Part shown: piece after piece, positions 25,832 to 35,835 of the stretch | Numbering within the stretch: position 1 is the stretch's first letter | Layout: each line of letters opens with the position of its first letter | NCBI RefSeq assembly: GCF_040947875.1 | Contig: NZ_JBFRXN010000002.1 | Location: 2,790,001 to 2,854,000, forward strand | Length of the DNA: 64,000 bases | DNA from: Pseudomonas sp. MYb118 | GTDB lineage: Bacteria > Pseudomonadota > Gammaproteobacteria > Pseudomonadales > Pseudomonadaceae | Reading direction: 5' to 3' | The notes under the pieces: model-generated | Databases searched by the model: none | What the model saw: the letters and a program-made list of their open reading frames with translations, nothing else | Told to the model about the DNA's origin: nothing | Program-made: the position numbers and the translations under genes

Positions 25832-26630
25832 CGCTCGATGCTCCCGTGCATTGTGCCTTGGACGCCTCTGGCGAACCCTGTTTGCCGTCCAGCACGAAAC
25901 CGGCGCGATGCTCGGCCACCACGTTGCGCAACGCGCTGTAGTAGTCCGGCAGTTTTTGCAGGCTGTCGGTGAGCGGCAGGGCTTCGGCGCGGCCATCGAC
26001 GATGTCGCCCACGGTGTTGACGGTCGACAGAGTGTCCACGGTGTCGCTGTTGTCGCCGAACGGATCGACGACAAAACTCAGCACCCGCCCGGCGGCGTCG
26101 CGGCTGTTGGAGGTGCCGAGCAACGGTAGCTCGACGATCGGCCCGTTGCCGATGCCCCACACACCGAAGGTCTGGCCGAAGTCGGCCTGGTGGCGGGCGA
26201 TACCCAGCTTGCCGGACACGTCGATCAGGCCGACCACGCCCACCGTGGTGTTGATCACGAAACGCCCCAGGGTGTTGGCCGAGCGCCGCGCATTACCCTG
26301 CAAGAGGTCGTTGATGAACACCTTGGGCTCGCCGAAGTTGTTGACGAAGTTATGTACACCCGTTTGGAAAAAATCCGGCAGGTGACGGTAACCACGGGCT
26401 ACGGGCGCCAAGGCGTAGTCGTCCACCACGCGGTTGAAGGCGAAGATCCCGCGGTTGACCGGTTCGGCCGGGTCATACACCGAATAGTTCGCATCGGCGC
26501 AACGCACGTCGGCCGCCGGCGCGTCCGTGGTGGGCGCGGGTGACTGGCTGCTGCAACCGGCCAGCCCCACGGCGATCACGGCAATGGAGGTGTTGCGGGC
26601 CATCCAGGGGGCACAGGTATAACGCGACAT
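25821..26630 (-). CDS. mlaA: MlaA/VacJ outer-membrane lipoprotein
   Basis: The product (up to 269 residues) has a lipoprotein signal ending in GLAGC, then the MlaA domain with DPAEPVNRGIFAFNRVVDDYAL, FVNNFGEPKVFINDLLQG and SSNSRD-like GTSNSRDAAGRVLSF. MlaA takes mislocalised phospholipids from the outer leaflet of the outer membrane and passes them to MlaC. An internal ATG at 26603 (MARNTSIAVIAVGLAGC) gives a more standard signal length; neither start has a good ribosome site. The mla transport genes are not in this window. Confidence 0.92.
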   Translation of the reverse strand: MSRYTCAPWMARNTSIAVIAVGLAGCSSQSPAPTTDAPAADVRCADANYSVYDPAEPVNRGIFAFNRVVDDYALAPVARGYRHLPDFFQTGVHNFVNNFGEPKVFINDLLQGNARRSANTLGRFVINTTVGVVGLIDVSGKLGIARHQADFGQTFGVWGIGNGPIVELPLLGTSNSRDAAGRVLSFVVDPFGDNSDTVDTLSTVNTVGDIVDGRAEALPLTDSLQKLPDYYSALRNVVAEHRAGFVLDGKQGSPEASKAQCTGASSDGF

Positions 26631-26798
26631 AGGGGCGAGTCTCGTGGGAAATTCGCCGAGATGCTGGGCCCAGAGCCTTGCGCAAAGATGTCCGGTTTAT
26701 TGCGTCGCTGTCGTTTTGTTGCACGATTGAAATAAATGACGCGCCGCCGCGAATGGTTTTGAATGACGGCTCTATTCGCGCCGTGAAAGTGATCCTTG

Positions 26799-27509
26799 GT
26801 GAACAGCCTGTTGATTGTCGATGACGACGTTGAAGTCCTCGACCTGCTTAAAAAATTCTTCGTCCAGCACGGCTACCGCGTCGAAGTCGCCACCGACGGC
26901 GCGTCGATGTGGGCGGCGATCGAGCGCCAGGCGCCGGACCTGATCATCCTCGATGTGATGCTGCCGGGCGACAGCGGGCTGATCCTCTGCCAGCAACTAC
27001 GCATCCGCCACGCCATACCGGTGATCATGCTGACCGCCATGGGCGAACTCAGCGACCGCGTGGTCGGCCTGGAACTGGGCGCCGACGATTACCTGACCAA
27101 ACCCTTCGATGCCCGCGAGCTGCTGGCCCGAGTGCGCGCGGTGTTGCGCCGCGTCGATGACCGTCGCCCGCTGGCCGAAGAACGGCCGCGGCCGCTGATC
27201 GACTTTGCCGACTGGCACCTGGACGTCACCCGCCGTGAACTGCGCTCGCCGGACAACGTGATGATCCCGCTGTCGGCCGGCGAGTTCGACCTGTTGCTGG
27301 TGTTCGTCGAGCACCCGCAACGGATCCTCACTCGCGAGCAATTGCTGGACCTGGCGCGGGGCCACAGCCACGACGCCTTCGATCGCAGCATCGACGTGCA
27401 GGTCAGCCGCCTGCGGCGCAAGCTGGAGTCCGACACCAAGCGCCCGGCGATGATTCGCACGGTGCGCAACGGCGGCTACCTGTTCACCCCCAGCGTGTCG
27501 CGGCGATGA
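26799..27509 (+). CDS. OmpR-family response regulator
   Basis: The 236-residue product has a receiver with D52 (IILDVMLPGDSG), T/K residues in LTAMGE and LTKPFD, and a winged-helix effector domain ending VRNGGYLFTPSV. GTG at 26799 is taken as start; an adjacent TTG lies one codon earlier. It shares ATGA with the downstream kinase gene. Sequence features such as RPRPLIDFADWHLDVTRRELRSP fit the OmpR subgroup. Target genes are unknown. Confidence 0.92.
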   Translation: MNSLLIVDDDVEVLDLLKKFFVQHGYRVEVATDGASMWAAIERQAPDLIILDVMLPGDSGLILCQQLRIRHAIPVIMLTAMGELSDRVVGLELGADDYLTKPFDARELLARVRAVLRRVDDRRPLAEERPRPLIDFADWHLDVTRRELRSPDNVMIPLSAGEFDLLLVFVEHPQRILTREQLLDLARGHSHDAFDRSIDVQVSRLRRKLESDTKRPAMIRTVRNGGYLFTPSVSRR

Positions 27510-28918
27510 ACTGGCTCAAGCGATTTCGCCGCGACACGGTGGCACGCTGGGTCGCACTGACCATCATCCTGGCCATGCTGATTTCCCTGGCGCTCAACGG
27601 CCTGTTTATCCAACTGGCCGGGGTCTGGGCGCGCCCGCCATTGACCGAGGTCGGCATCCTGGAAAACGCCGCGACCATCACCCGGCTGATTGATGCATCG
27701 CCGGTAGCGCTGCGGCCGCAGTTGGCGCGCACGGTGACGGAAAACGGCTTCGAGGTCAGCTGGCACGCCGACCGGCACGATCTCCGGTTACCGGAGGTGG
27801 ACGATGCCATTTCCGAAGAGGGTTCCAGAATCCTCCTACCGTTGCTGCACGCCACCAATCGGCGTATCGAGGCTTATGAACCCAGCGAGTGGCCCGAGGG
27901 CTCGGCGGATGCGCGTTATGTGCTGGTGATCGAACTGGCCGATGGCTCATGGCTGACTTTTTCCGCGCCCTCGCGCAGTTGGGGCCTGGATGAAACGCCG
28001 CGCACCCTGATCGTCATCCTGCTGGTGCTGATCTCTACGGCCCTGGTCGCGCTGATCGCCACCCGGCGCCTGGCCAGGCCCTTGCAACAGTTCACCGAAG
28101 GCGCCCGGCGGTTTGGCGTGGACTTCCGCGCGCCGCCCATCGAGCCGCTGGGCCCCCAGGAAATCCGCCAGGCCATCCTCGCGTTCAACGCCATGCAGGC
28201 GCAGTTGCAACACTTCATCCGCGACCGCACGCAGATGCTCGCCGCCATTTCCCACGACCTGCGCGCACCGCTGACGCGCATGCGCCTGCGCGGTGAGTTC
28301 ATCGAAGACGCCGAGCAACAACAGCGGCTGTTTCGCGATGTCGATGAAATGCAGGCCATGATCAACTCGGCGCTGGAGTTCTTCCGCGATGATGCTCGGC
28401 TGGAGCCGGCGACCCAGTTCGATCTGGCCGAATTGCTGCACACGCTCACGGACGATTACCGCGACCAGGGCATCGAGATCGCCTTCGATGGCCCGCAGCG
28501 CCTGGTGTATTTCGGCCGGCCGCTGGGGCTCAAGCGGGTGATGACCAATCTGCTGGACAACGCGATCAAGTACGGCGTGGAGCCTGAAATGAAGCTGGTG
28601 GCCGATGCCGGGGAAGTGCGGATCAAGGTGCTGGATCGCGGGCCGGGGATTGCGCAGGAGAGCCTTGAACAGGTGTTCACGCCGTTTTTCCGCCTGGAAG
28701 GTTCGCGTAACAAAAGCACCGGCGGGGTAGGCCTGGGCCTGTCGGCGGCGCGGGCGATCGTGCTGGAGCACGGCGGTGAGCTGACCTTGCGCAATCGCTA
28801 CAAGGGCGGGTTGCAGGCGCGGGTGGTGTTGCCGGTGCATCGCGAGCCCCGGCGTTCGATTTTCCAATCCTGTGCCAAGCTTGATGGGGTGCCAAACCCC
28901 AGGAGAGCCCGCACATGA
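27506..28918 (+). CDS. sensor histidine kinase, EnvZ-like layout
   Basis: The 470-residue product has a first membrane helix (about 15-38), a periplasmic loop (about 40-160), a second helix (about 166-186), HAMP (187-240), phospho-acceptor H250 in AAISHDLRAPLTRMRLR and an ATPase domain with NLLDNAIKYG and DRGPGIA. The H-box with Ala-Pro-Leu-Thr-Arg-Met-Arg is of the EnvZ type. Its stop overlaps the start of a small ion-channel gene, so channel and sensor may be co-expressed. Confidence 0.92.
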   Translation: MNWLKRFRRDTVARWVALTIILAMLISLALNGLFIQLAGVWARPPLTEVGILENAATITRLIDASPVALRPQLARTVTENGFEVSWHADRHDLRLPEVDDAISEEGSRILLPLLHATNRRIEAYEPSEWPEGSADARYVLVIELADGSWLTFSAPSRSWGLDETPRTLIVILLVLISTALVALIATRRLARPLQQFTEGARRFGVDFRAPPIEPLGPQEIRQAILAFNAMQAQLQHFIRDRTQMLAAISHDLRAPLTRMRLRGEFIEDAEQQQRLFRDVDEMQAMINSALEFFRDDARLEPATQFDLAELLHTLTDDYRDQGIEIAFDGPQRLVYFGRPLGLKRVMTNLLDNAIKYGVEPEMKLVADAGEVRIKVLDRGPGIAQESLEQVFTPFFRLEGSRNKSTGGVGLGLSAARAIVLEHGGELTLRNRYKGGLQARVVLPVHREPRRSIFQSCAKLDGVPNPRRART

Positions 28919-29252
28919 CGCATGCCCACACGTCGCACATTCGTCGAGAGTTCTACAAGGCGGTCGGCTTTTACCTGCGACTGGCCTGGCCGATCTTCTC
29001 GACCATGCTGGTGGTGATTATCTCGGTGGGTTTGATCATCGCCTACTGGAAGGCTGGGCGCCGTTCGACGGGATCTACTTCGGCTTTGTGACCGGCCTGA
29101 CCATCGGCTACGGCGAACTGGTGCCCAAGCTGCCGCTGTCGCGGGTGCTGGCGATTCTGCTGGGGTTCAATGGCGTGCTGCTGACGGCGATATTTGCGGC
29201 GATCAGTGTCAGGGCGATCGAGACGGCGGTGCGGGTGACGGGTGGGGGATAA
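28915..29252 (+). pseudogene. two-helix K+ channel family gene with one frameshift
   Basis: Starting at ATG 28915 (overlapping the kinase stop by ATGA), the first frame gives MTHAHTSHIRREFYKAV and a membrane helix to VGLIIAYW. The second frame continues EGWAPFDGIYFGFVTGLTIGYGELVP, a pore helix with selectivity filter TIGYGE, then a second membrane helix to the stop at 29252. One missing G in TACTGGAAGG (near 29049) restores a ~112-residue ion channel. As read, translation stops after about 57 residues. The loss is in a short G run, so assembly error is possible. Confidence 0.75.
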
Positions 29253-29279
29253 GTAGTCCTGAATCACTTGCCGAGAATT

Positions 29280-29502
29280 CTGTGGGAGCGAGCCTGCTCG
29301 CGATAGCAATCTCTCAGACACTGCAATAGTGACTGGAAGACGGTAATCGCGAGCAAGCTCGCTCCTACAGGGGATTACGATATTCATGAGGTTGAGCAAA
29401 CGCCGCAAACATTGTGGGAGCGGGCTTGCCCGCGATAGCAATCTGTCAGGCACCCCATAAGTGACTGGTAGACTGCAATCGCGAGCAGGCTCGCTCCCAC
29501 AG
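29280..29502. repeat. two REP doublets, third spacer type
   Basis: Two inverted REP pairs enclose spacers beginning GCGATAGCAATCT and containing AAGTGACTGG/TAGTGACTGG. They separate the convergent ion-channel and formate dehydrogenase delta genes. Confidence 0.9.
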
Positions 29503-29533
29503 TGGTAGGGGGGCTCACTGAGTTCGGCGAACC

Positions 29534-29755
29534 CTAAGCCTCCCAACCCGCCCCACTCACTGCCGTCTGCACCAGCGGGTGCAGCTCTGCACCCTGGTGC
29601 TCGGTCTGCCAGGCCAGCAACTCCTTGCGCATGCCGGGCGTCCAGAACATCTGCAGGTGATTTCTCACACTGAGCACCGCCTGTTGCTGGTCCGGCTCGT
29701 TGGCGAAGTACTGGGCGATCTGGTTGGCCATCTTGATCAGGTTGCTGGTGCTCAT
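29534..29755 (-). CDS. fdsD: formate dehydrogenase delta subunit
   Basis: The 73-residue product (MSTSNLIKMANQIAQYFANE...) fits the small FdsD subunit of NAD-dependent formate dehydrogenase: helical N terminus, NHLQMFWTPGMRKEL, and LHPLVQTAV near the end. FdsD assists maturation or stability of the molybdenum enzyme. Its start overlaps the fdsA stop by ATGA. It is the last gene of the fdsGBAD operon. No fdsC/fdhD gene lies between fdsA and fdsD. Confidence 0.88.
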   Translation of the reverse strand: MSTSNLIKMANQIAQYFANEPDQQQAVLSVRNHLQMFWTPGMRKELLAWQTEHQGAELHPLVQTAVSGAGWEA

Positions 29756-32639
29756 CGGCGCGCCTCCACTTTATCGCCCCGTGCCTGACGGCGTTCCTTG
29801 AGCAGTCGTTGTTGTTCGTCGCTGAACGCCTGGTAGCGTTTCTGCCACTCGGAAGGGTGGTAGACGCGGCTGACTTCCACCGCCGTGACCTTGTATTCCG
29901 GGCAGTTGGTGGCTCAGTCGGAGTTGTCGGTGGTGATCACGTTGGCGCCCGATTCCGGGAAGTGGAACGTGGTGTACACCACGCCCGGCGCCACTCGCTC
30001 GGTCGCACCCGCGCGCGCAGCACGGTTTGCCCGGCGCGGCTGCCGATGCGCGACGACCAGTCGCCTTCGTCGATGCCACGGCTCTCGGCGTCGGTCGGGT
30101 GGATTTCCAGGCGGTCTTCGTCGTGCCAGGCCACGTTGTCGGTGCGCCGGGTCTGCGCGCCCACGTTGTACTGGCGCAGGATGCGCCCGGTGGTCAGCAG
30201 CAGCGGATAACGACTGTTGACCTTCTCTTCGGTGGGCACATAGCCGGTGAGCATGAAGCGCCCCTTGCCGCGCACAAACTCCTCGATGTGCATGGTCGGC
30301 GTGCCGTCCGGTGCCGCTTCGTTGCACGGCCATTGCAGGCTGCCGTGGCGGTCCAGTTCGGCGTAGCTGACGTTGGTGAAGGTCGGCGTAAGACTGGCAA
30401 TTTCATCCATGATTTCCGATGGATGCTTGTAGTTCATCGGGTAACCCAGCGCATGCGCCAGGGCCACGGTGCCTTCCCAGTCGGCCTTTCCGCCCAGCGG
30501 TTCCATGACCTTGCGCACCCGCGAGATACGCCGCTCGGCGTTGGTGAAGGTGCCGTCCTTTTCCAGGAACGAACTGCCCGGCAAAAACACATGGGCGAAC
30601 TTGGCGGTCTCGTTGAGGAAAATGTCCTGCACCACCACGCACTCCATCGCCGACAGGGCCGCCGTTACGTGTTGGGTGTTCGGGTCGCTCTGGGCGATGT
30701 CCTCGCCCTGGCAATAAAGGCCCTTGAAACTGCCGGCCAGTGCAGACTCGAACATGTTGGGAATACGCAGCCCCGGCTCGGGTTGCAGGGTGACGTTCCA
30801 CGCCTGCTCGAACTGGGTACGCACGCCGACGTTGGAGATGTGTCGGTAACCGGGCAGCTCATGGGGGAAGGAGCCCATGTCGCAGGAGCCCTGCACGTTG
30901 TTCTGCCCGCGCAATGGGTTCACGCCCACGCCTTCGCGGCCGATGTTGCCGGTGGCCATGGCGAGGTTGGCGATGCCCATCACCGAGGTGCTGCCCTGGC
31001 TGTGTTCGGTCACGCCCAGGCCGTAGTAGATCGCCGCGTTGCCGCCGGTGGCATACAGCCGGGCCGCCGCGCGGATGTCGGCCGCCGGCACACCGCAGAT
31101 CGGACCGAGCACTTCCGGCGAGTTTTCCGCACGGCTGACGAATTCACTCCAACGGGCAAAATCGCTGGCCTCGCAACGGGCGTCGATGAACGCCTGGTCT
31201 TGCAGGCCTTCGGTGAGGATCGTATGTGCCAGGGCATTGAGCATGGCGACGTTGGTGCCGGGGCGCAGCGCCAGGTGCAGCTCGGCGCGGGCGTGCACCG
31301 AGTCCACCAGGTCGATGCGTCGTGGGTCGATGACGATCAGCCTGGCGCCTTCACGCAGGCGCCGCTTGAGCTGCGAGCCGAACACCGGGTGCGCATCGCT
31401 CGGGTTGGCGCCCATCACCAGCACCACGTCGGCCTTCATCACCGAATCGAAGCTCTGGGTACCGGCGGACTCGCCCAGGGTTTGTTTCAAGCCATAACCG
31501 GTGGGCGAGTGGCAGACCCGCGCGCAGGTGTCGACGTTGTTGTTGCCGAACGCGGCGCGCACCAGCTTCTGCACCAGGTAGGTTTCTTCGTTGGTGCAGC
31601 GGCTGGAAGTGATGCCGCCGATGGAATCGCGGCCGTACTTTTGCTGCAAACGACGGAATTCGCTGGCGGCGTAGGTCACCGCCTCATCCCAGCTGACTTC
31701 CTGCCATGGATCGCTGATGTGCTTGCGGATCATCGGCTTGGTGATGCGATCGGGGTGGGTGGCGTAACCCCAGGCAAAACGGCCCTTGACGCAGGAGTGG
31801 CCGTGGTTGGCCTGGCCGTTCTTGTCCGGGACCATGCGCACCAGTTGATCGCCCTTCATTTCGGCGCGGAACGAGCAGCCCACGCCGCAATAGGCACAGG
31901 TGGTGATCACCGCGCGTTCCGGCTGGCCCATTTTCACCACGCTTTTTTCCATCAGCGTGGCGGTCGGGCAGGCCTGCACGCAGGCGCCGCAGGACACGCA
32001 TTCGGAATCGAGGAAGTCTTCGCCACCGGCCGCCGAGATCCGCGAGTCGAAACCGCGCCCGGTAACGGTCAGGGCAAAGGTGCCCTGGGTTTCCTCGCAG
32101 GCGCGCACGCAGCGGTTGCAGACGATGCACTTGCTCGGGTCGTAGTCGAAATACGGGTTGGACGTATCTTTCACGTCGGCCAGGTGGTTCTCACCTTCGT
32201 AGCCGTAACGCACCTCGCGCAGGCCCACCTGGCCGGCGACGGTTTGCAGCTCGCAGTTGCCGTTGGCCGAGCAGGTCAGGCAATCGAGCGGGTGATCGGA
32301 GATGTACAGCTCCATGACGTTGCGGCGCAGCGTGGCCAGCTTGGGCGTCTGGGTGTGCACGGTCATGCCTTCGGTGACCGGCGTGGTGCACGACGCCGGG
32401 TAACCGCGCATGCCGTCGATCTCCACCAGGCACATGCGGCAGGAGCCGAAGGCTTCCAGGCTGTCCGTGGCGCAGAGTTTTGGAATGGTGGTGCCCATCA
32501 GCGCGGCGGCGCGCATCACCGAGGTGCCTTCGGGCACGCTGATGCTGCGGCCGTCGATGTTCAGGGTGATTTGCACCTGGCTATCACGGGCGGGCGTGCC
32601 CAGGTCGATATCGGTTTTCGGGTCGAAGAGAGTGATCAT
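29752..32639 (-). pseudogene. fdsA: formate dehydrogenase alpha subunit with 3' frameshift and nonsense codon
   Basis: From ATG 32639 the product has an N-terminal [2Fe-2S] domain (GSCRMCLVEIDG), a CxxCxxxxxC/histidine ferredoxin segment (DCLTCSANGNCELQ), two [4Fe-4S] motifs (CIVCNRCVRAC, CVSCGACVQAC), a Mo-bis-MGD domain with CAYCGVGC and the catalytic cysteine in RVCHSPTGYG. Near 30005 the frame breaks (RARVRPSEW); the true frame continues TERVAPGVVYTTFHFPESGA to NSD. A TGA at 29914-29916 then replaces the expected tryptophan codon, after which ATNCPEYKVTAVEVSRVY runs to the real stop at 29752. The last ~85 residues are lost as read. Either decay or sequence error. Confidence 0.85.
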
Positions 32640-34195
32640 TGCTCGGCCTCCGAGGTTTGCAGACCGAAGTCGGCAGGGAAATACTTGAGGGCGCTGGCCA
32701 CCGGATAGGAAGTCATGCCGCCCAATGCGCACAGGGAACCGTATTGCAGGGTGTCGCACAGGTCCTTGAGGATGATCGCCTGCTCATCGCGACCGCTCTG
32801 GTCCTTGGCCGCCAGCAGGCGGTCGATGACCTCGACACCACGGGTCGAGCCGATCCGGCAGGGCGTGCACTTGCCGCAGGATTCCTCGGCGCAGAACTGC
32901 AAGGCGAAGCGCGCCATATGCGCCATGTCGAGGCTGTCGTCCGCCACCACCACGCCACCGTGGCCGAGCATCGCGCCCATGGCGGCGAACGCTTCATAGT
33001 CCAGCGGCGTATCGAATTGCCCCGGCGGCACCCAGGCGCCCAGCGGGCCACCGACCTGCGCGGCCTTCAGCGGCCGGCCACTGGCGGTGCCACCGCCGTA
33101 GTCTTCCACCAGCTCGCGCAGGGTCAGGCCAAAGGCGCGTTCCACCAGGCCGCCATGGCGAATGTTGCCCGCCAGTTGGAACGGCATGGTGCCCAGCGAA
33201 CGGCCCATGCCGTAATCGCGATAGAACGGCGCACCCTTGGCCAGGATCAGCGGCACCGACGCCAGCGTCAGCACGTTGTGCACCAGGGTCGGCAGGCCGA
33301 ACAGGCCCTTGAGTGCCGGAATCGGCGGCTTGGCGCGCACGTAGCCGCGCTTGCCCTCGAGGGAGTCCAGCAGCGCGGTTTCCTCGCCGCAGATGTAGGC
33401 GCCGGCGCCGACACGCACTTCCATATCGAAGGTCTGCCCGCTGCCAGCGACATTCGCGCCCAGGTAACCGGCAGCCCGCGCCAGGTTGATGGCCTGACGC
33501 AACACCGCTATCGCATCCGGGTATTCCGAACGCACATAAATGTAGCCATAGGTCGCGCCGACGCAGAGGCCGGCAATCGCCATGCCTTCGATCAGCAGGA
33601 ACGGGTCGCCTTCCATCAGCATGCGGTCGGCAAAGGTGCCGGAGTCGCCTTCGTCGGCGTTGCACACGATGTACTTCTGCTCGGCCTGGGTGCTGCGCAC
33701 CGTGCGCCACTTGATCCCCGCCGGAAACGCCGCGCCACCGCGACCACGCAGCCCGGAATCGAACACCGCCGTCGCGGTTTGCTCACCGCCCAGCTCGACG
33801 GACCTTTTCAGGCCTTCGAAACCGCCGTGGGATCGGTAATCGTCCAGCGACAACGGCCGGGTAATGCCGGCGCGGGCGAACAGCAAACGCTGTTGCGTCT
33901 TCAGGTAAGGCAACTCCTCCACCAGCCCCAGGGCCAGCGGATGGCTGGAAGAAGGGTTTTGCAGGGCATCGAGCACCGACGGCACATCGTCGGCGGTCAA
34001 CGGCCCGAAGCCGAGCCGACCTTGCGGGCTGTCTACTTCCAGCAGTGGCTCCAGCCAGTACAAACCCCGGGAGCTGGTGCGTTGCAGTTCCAGCGGCAGA
34101 TTGCGTTCGGTGGCCTGGGTGATCAGCGCCGTCGACACCTCATCGGCACCCACGGCGCGGGCCAGTGAGTCGGCCGGCAAATAGAGAGTGGGCAT
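32636..34195 (-). CDS. fdsB: formate dehydrogenase beta subunit (NADH/FMN-binding)
   Basis: The ~519-residue product is NuoF-like: an N-terminal thioredoxin-like part, the FMN/NADH domain with GRGGAAFPAGIKW and ICNADEGDSGTF-type IVCNADEGDSGTF, and a C-terminal [4Fe-4S] motif ESCGKCTPCRIG. It passes electrons from the molybdenum subunit to NAD+. ATG at 34195 is preferred (GGAGG seven bases upstream); a GTG three bases earlier is possible. It overlaps fdsG by one base and fdsA by ATGA, so the operon is tightly coupled. Confidence 0.93.
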   Translation of the reverse strand: MPTLYLPADSLARAVGADEVSTALITQATERNLPLELQRTSSRGLYWLEPLLEVDSPQGRLGFGPLTADDVPSVLDALQNPSSSHPLALGLVEELPYLKTQQRLLFARAGITRPLSLDDYRSHGGFEGLKRSVELGGEQTATAVFDSGLRGRGGAAFPAGIKWRTVRSTQAEQKYIVCNADEGDSGTFADRMLMEGDPFLLIEGMAIAGLCVGATYGYIYVRSEYPDAIAVLRQAINLARAAGYLGANVAGSGQTFDMEVRVGAGAYICGEETALLDSLEGKRGYVRAKPPIPALKGLFGLPTLVHNVLTLASVPLILAKGAPFYRDYGMGRSLGTMPFQLAGNIRHGGLVERAFGLTLRELVEDYGGGTASGRPLKAAQVGGPLGAWVPPGQFDTPLDYEAFAAMGAMLGHGGVVVADDSLDMAHMARFALQFCAEESCGKCTPCRIGSTRGVEVIDRLLAAKDQSGRDEQAIILKDLCDTLQYGSLCALGGMTSYPVASALKYFPADFGLQTSEAEQ

Positions 34196-34671
34196 CACGC
34201 GTCCTCCCGGCAGCTATCCAGCAGCGCATCCAGCCGCTGCGCACTGAGCCGCGCATGCACCCGGCCATCCAGCTCCAGGGCCGGCGAACAGGCACAGGCG
34301 CCCAGGCAATACACCGGGCGCAAACTGATCCGACCATCGGCGCTGCTGCCGTGATCGTCCAGTTGCAGGCGTTCGCGCAACTGCGCCGCCAACTGCTCGG
34401 CGCCGCGGCTCTGGCACGACTCGGCACGGCACAAACGCAGAATGTGCCGCGCCGGCGGTGCGGTGCGAAAATCATGGTAGAAACTGATCACCCCGCGCAC
34501 CTCGGCCTGGCTCTGGTTCAGCGCGTGGGCAATTTCGGGGACAGCGGCATCCGGGATGTACCCGATGCGCTCCTGGATATCATGCAGGATCGGCAACAGC
34601 GCACCCGCAGAGCCCGCATGGCGCTCCAGCAGGCTGTTGACCACGGACAGGTGCAAACTCTCATCAGGCAT
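34195..34671 (-). CDS. fdsG: formate dehydrogenase gamma subunit
   Basis: The 158-residue product is NuoE-like with a thioredoxin-fold [2Fe-2S] site: CRAESCQSRG and later VYCLGACACSPAL, giving the four cysteine ligands. It carries electrons within the NAD-dependent formate dehydrogenase. ATG at 34671 (MPDESLHLSV) is chosen; the open frame runs 71 codons further upstream, but that part is arginine/glycine-rich and overlaps the promoter region. It is the first gene of fdsGBAD. Confidence 0.92.
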   Translation of the reverse strand: MPDESLHLSVVNSLLERHAGSAGALLPILHDIQERIGYIPDAAVPEIAHALNQSQAEVRGVISFYHDFRTAPPARHILRLCRAESCQSRGAEQLAAQLRERLQLDDHGSSADGRISLRPVYCLGACACSPALELDGRVHARLSAQRLDALLDSCREDA

Positions 34672-35282
34672 ACAGCAATCCTCACGGTCACGGACATACC
34701 AGCGGGTTGTCGGTTGTCCGAAAGTGTCGGCTGCGGCACTCGCCACGTCACGATTCGCGGCATCTTCAGGCCGTCGGCCAGGGCACCCTAAAGGGCATCT
34801 TGTTGTGCCCGACACGGTCTTCGCCGCGCCTCCAAAGGGCATAAAAGGCAGATTGCCACGGCGCCATGGGTTTACCTGCACCAAAGCGACGTGTTCAGTT
34901 CTGTCTACGACTATCCATTGAGTCTAGATGAGAGTAGCCCAGGGCGTTCCCCCACCGATCCAATGCCCACAGGGCTTGTCGATGAGGGATGTATAGCAAG
35001 GGCTAGAGGGGCAAAACAGGCTCAGAAGGGCCCGCAAATTTACGGTGCAGACGCATCCGTCAAAAAGTCTTGAAACAAATTAGCTCGCACCCTCCGTGGG
35101 AGCGAGCCTGCTCGCGATGGACTTCAACGATCACGCTGAAAACCAGACACCCCGCACGACCGCCCTCTGTAGGAGCGAGCTTACTCGCGATAAACCGTCA
35201 ACGATAACGCGGCAATCCAGACTCTCCACCGATCACCAACGCGCAACCGACCTACTCAGGCCCGTCCACACACCAGCGATTT
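34672..35282. other. intergenic region upstream of the fds operon
   Basis: This 611-bp gap must contain the fds promoter. It holds a GGGCAC...GTGCCC inverted repeat near 34781-34810 and two copies of AAAGGGCAT (about 34791 and 34835). Two REP units in the same orientation lie at 35094-35215. I see no convincing gene here. Confidence 0.6.
35094..35215. repeat. two REP units in tandem orientation
   Basis: GTGGGAGCGAGCCTGCTCGCGATGG at about 35096 and TGTAGGAGCGAGCTTACTCGC at about 35168 are separated by the same spacer type (TTCAACGATCACGC...ACACCCCGC) as the 13502 array. The second is followed by another partial spacer (CGTCAACGATAACGCGG). Confidence 0.85.
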
Positions 35283-35612
35283 TCACACGATGTCTTTCAG
35301 ATAAGCCTTAAGAGCAACTAGCGGCGCACCCAGGTGTTCCATGGTTTTGCCATCGGCAAACTCCGTAGCCAACCGCTGCAACTCCCGCCCCAAAGGCTTC
35401 TCCACCCCACCCACAGCCGCCATCGCCAACCCCACACATTCCCCCACCTTCACCTGAATCCCCGCCACATCCCCACGCTTCACCAACAGCTCAAACACAT
35501 CCCGCTGGTAATCCCCCATCACCAAATCATCCCGCAAAATCGGGCTCTGGTCTTCCGACTCATAAGCCAGTTTCAGGGAGAAGAGGGCGACGGTTTCCAG
35601 CTGCGATTCCAT
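35283..35612 (-). CDS. small hypothetical protein, 109 residues
   Basis: The product starts MESQLETVALFSLKLAYES at 35612, after a plausible ribosome site; the upstream 34 codons are a poor-quality extension. It is soluble, with helical character (RDVFELLVKRGDVAGIQVKVGECVGLAMAAVGG) and no signal or membrane segment. I do not recognise the family. It is a single gene between REP units and the MHS transporter, divergent from the latter. Confidence 0.65.
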   Translation of the reverse strand: MESQLETVALFSLKLAYESEDQSPILRDDLVMGDYQRDVFELLVKRGDVAGIQVKVGECVGLAMAAVGGVEKPLGRELQRLATEFADGKTMEHLGAPLVALKAYLKDIV

Positions 35613-35835
35613 GGGCGAATCCTTGTGAAATGGTCCAGCGAGGTTTGGGCGCGCGATTGTACCGCTGTGGATAAAACCCGGCACTGGGTTATCCACAACC
35701 ACTGAAAACCCCAAAACCGGCCTTTCTCGCCCATAACAGGTCGCTACTGACTACGTCGACGACATATCTGAGCCGAACCGCGCCCATGGCTACCCCGATA
35801 ATCGGTCGCTAATGGACGAATTGGCGAGGTGCAGC

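Noticed and set aside
29914-29916. TGA in fdsA as a selenocysteine codon
   Set aside because: The catalytic position already has a cysteine codon (RVCHSPT). The TGA replaces a C-terminal tryptophan, and no SECIS-like hairpin follows it.
30027-32708. 893-codon open frame antisense to fdsA
   Set aside because: It mirrors a GC-rich gene on the other strand, is rich in His/Gly/Ala/Val without domains, and has no ribosome site.
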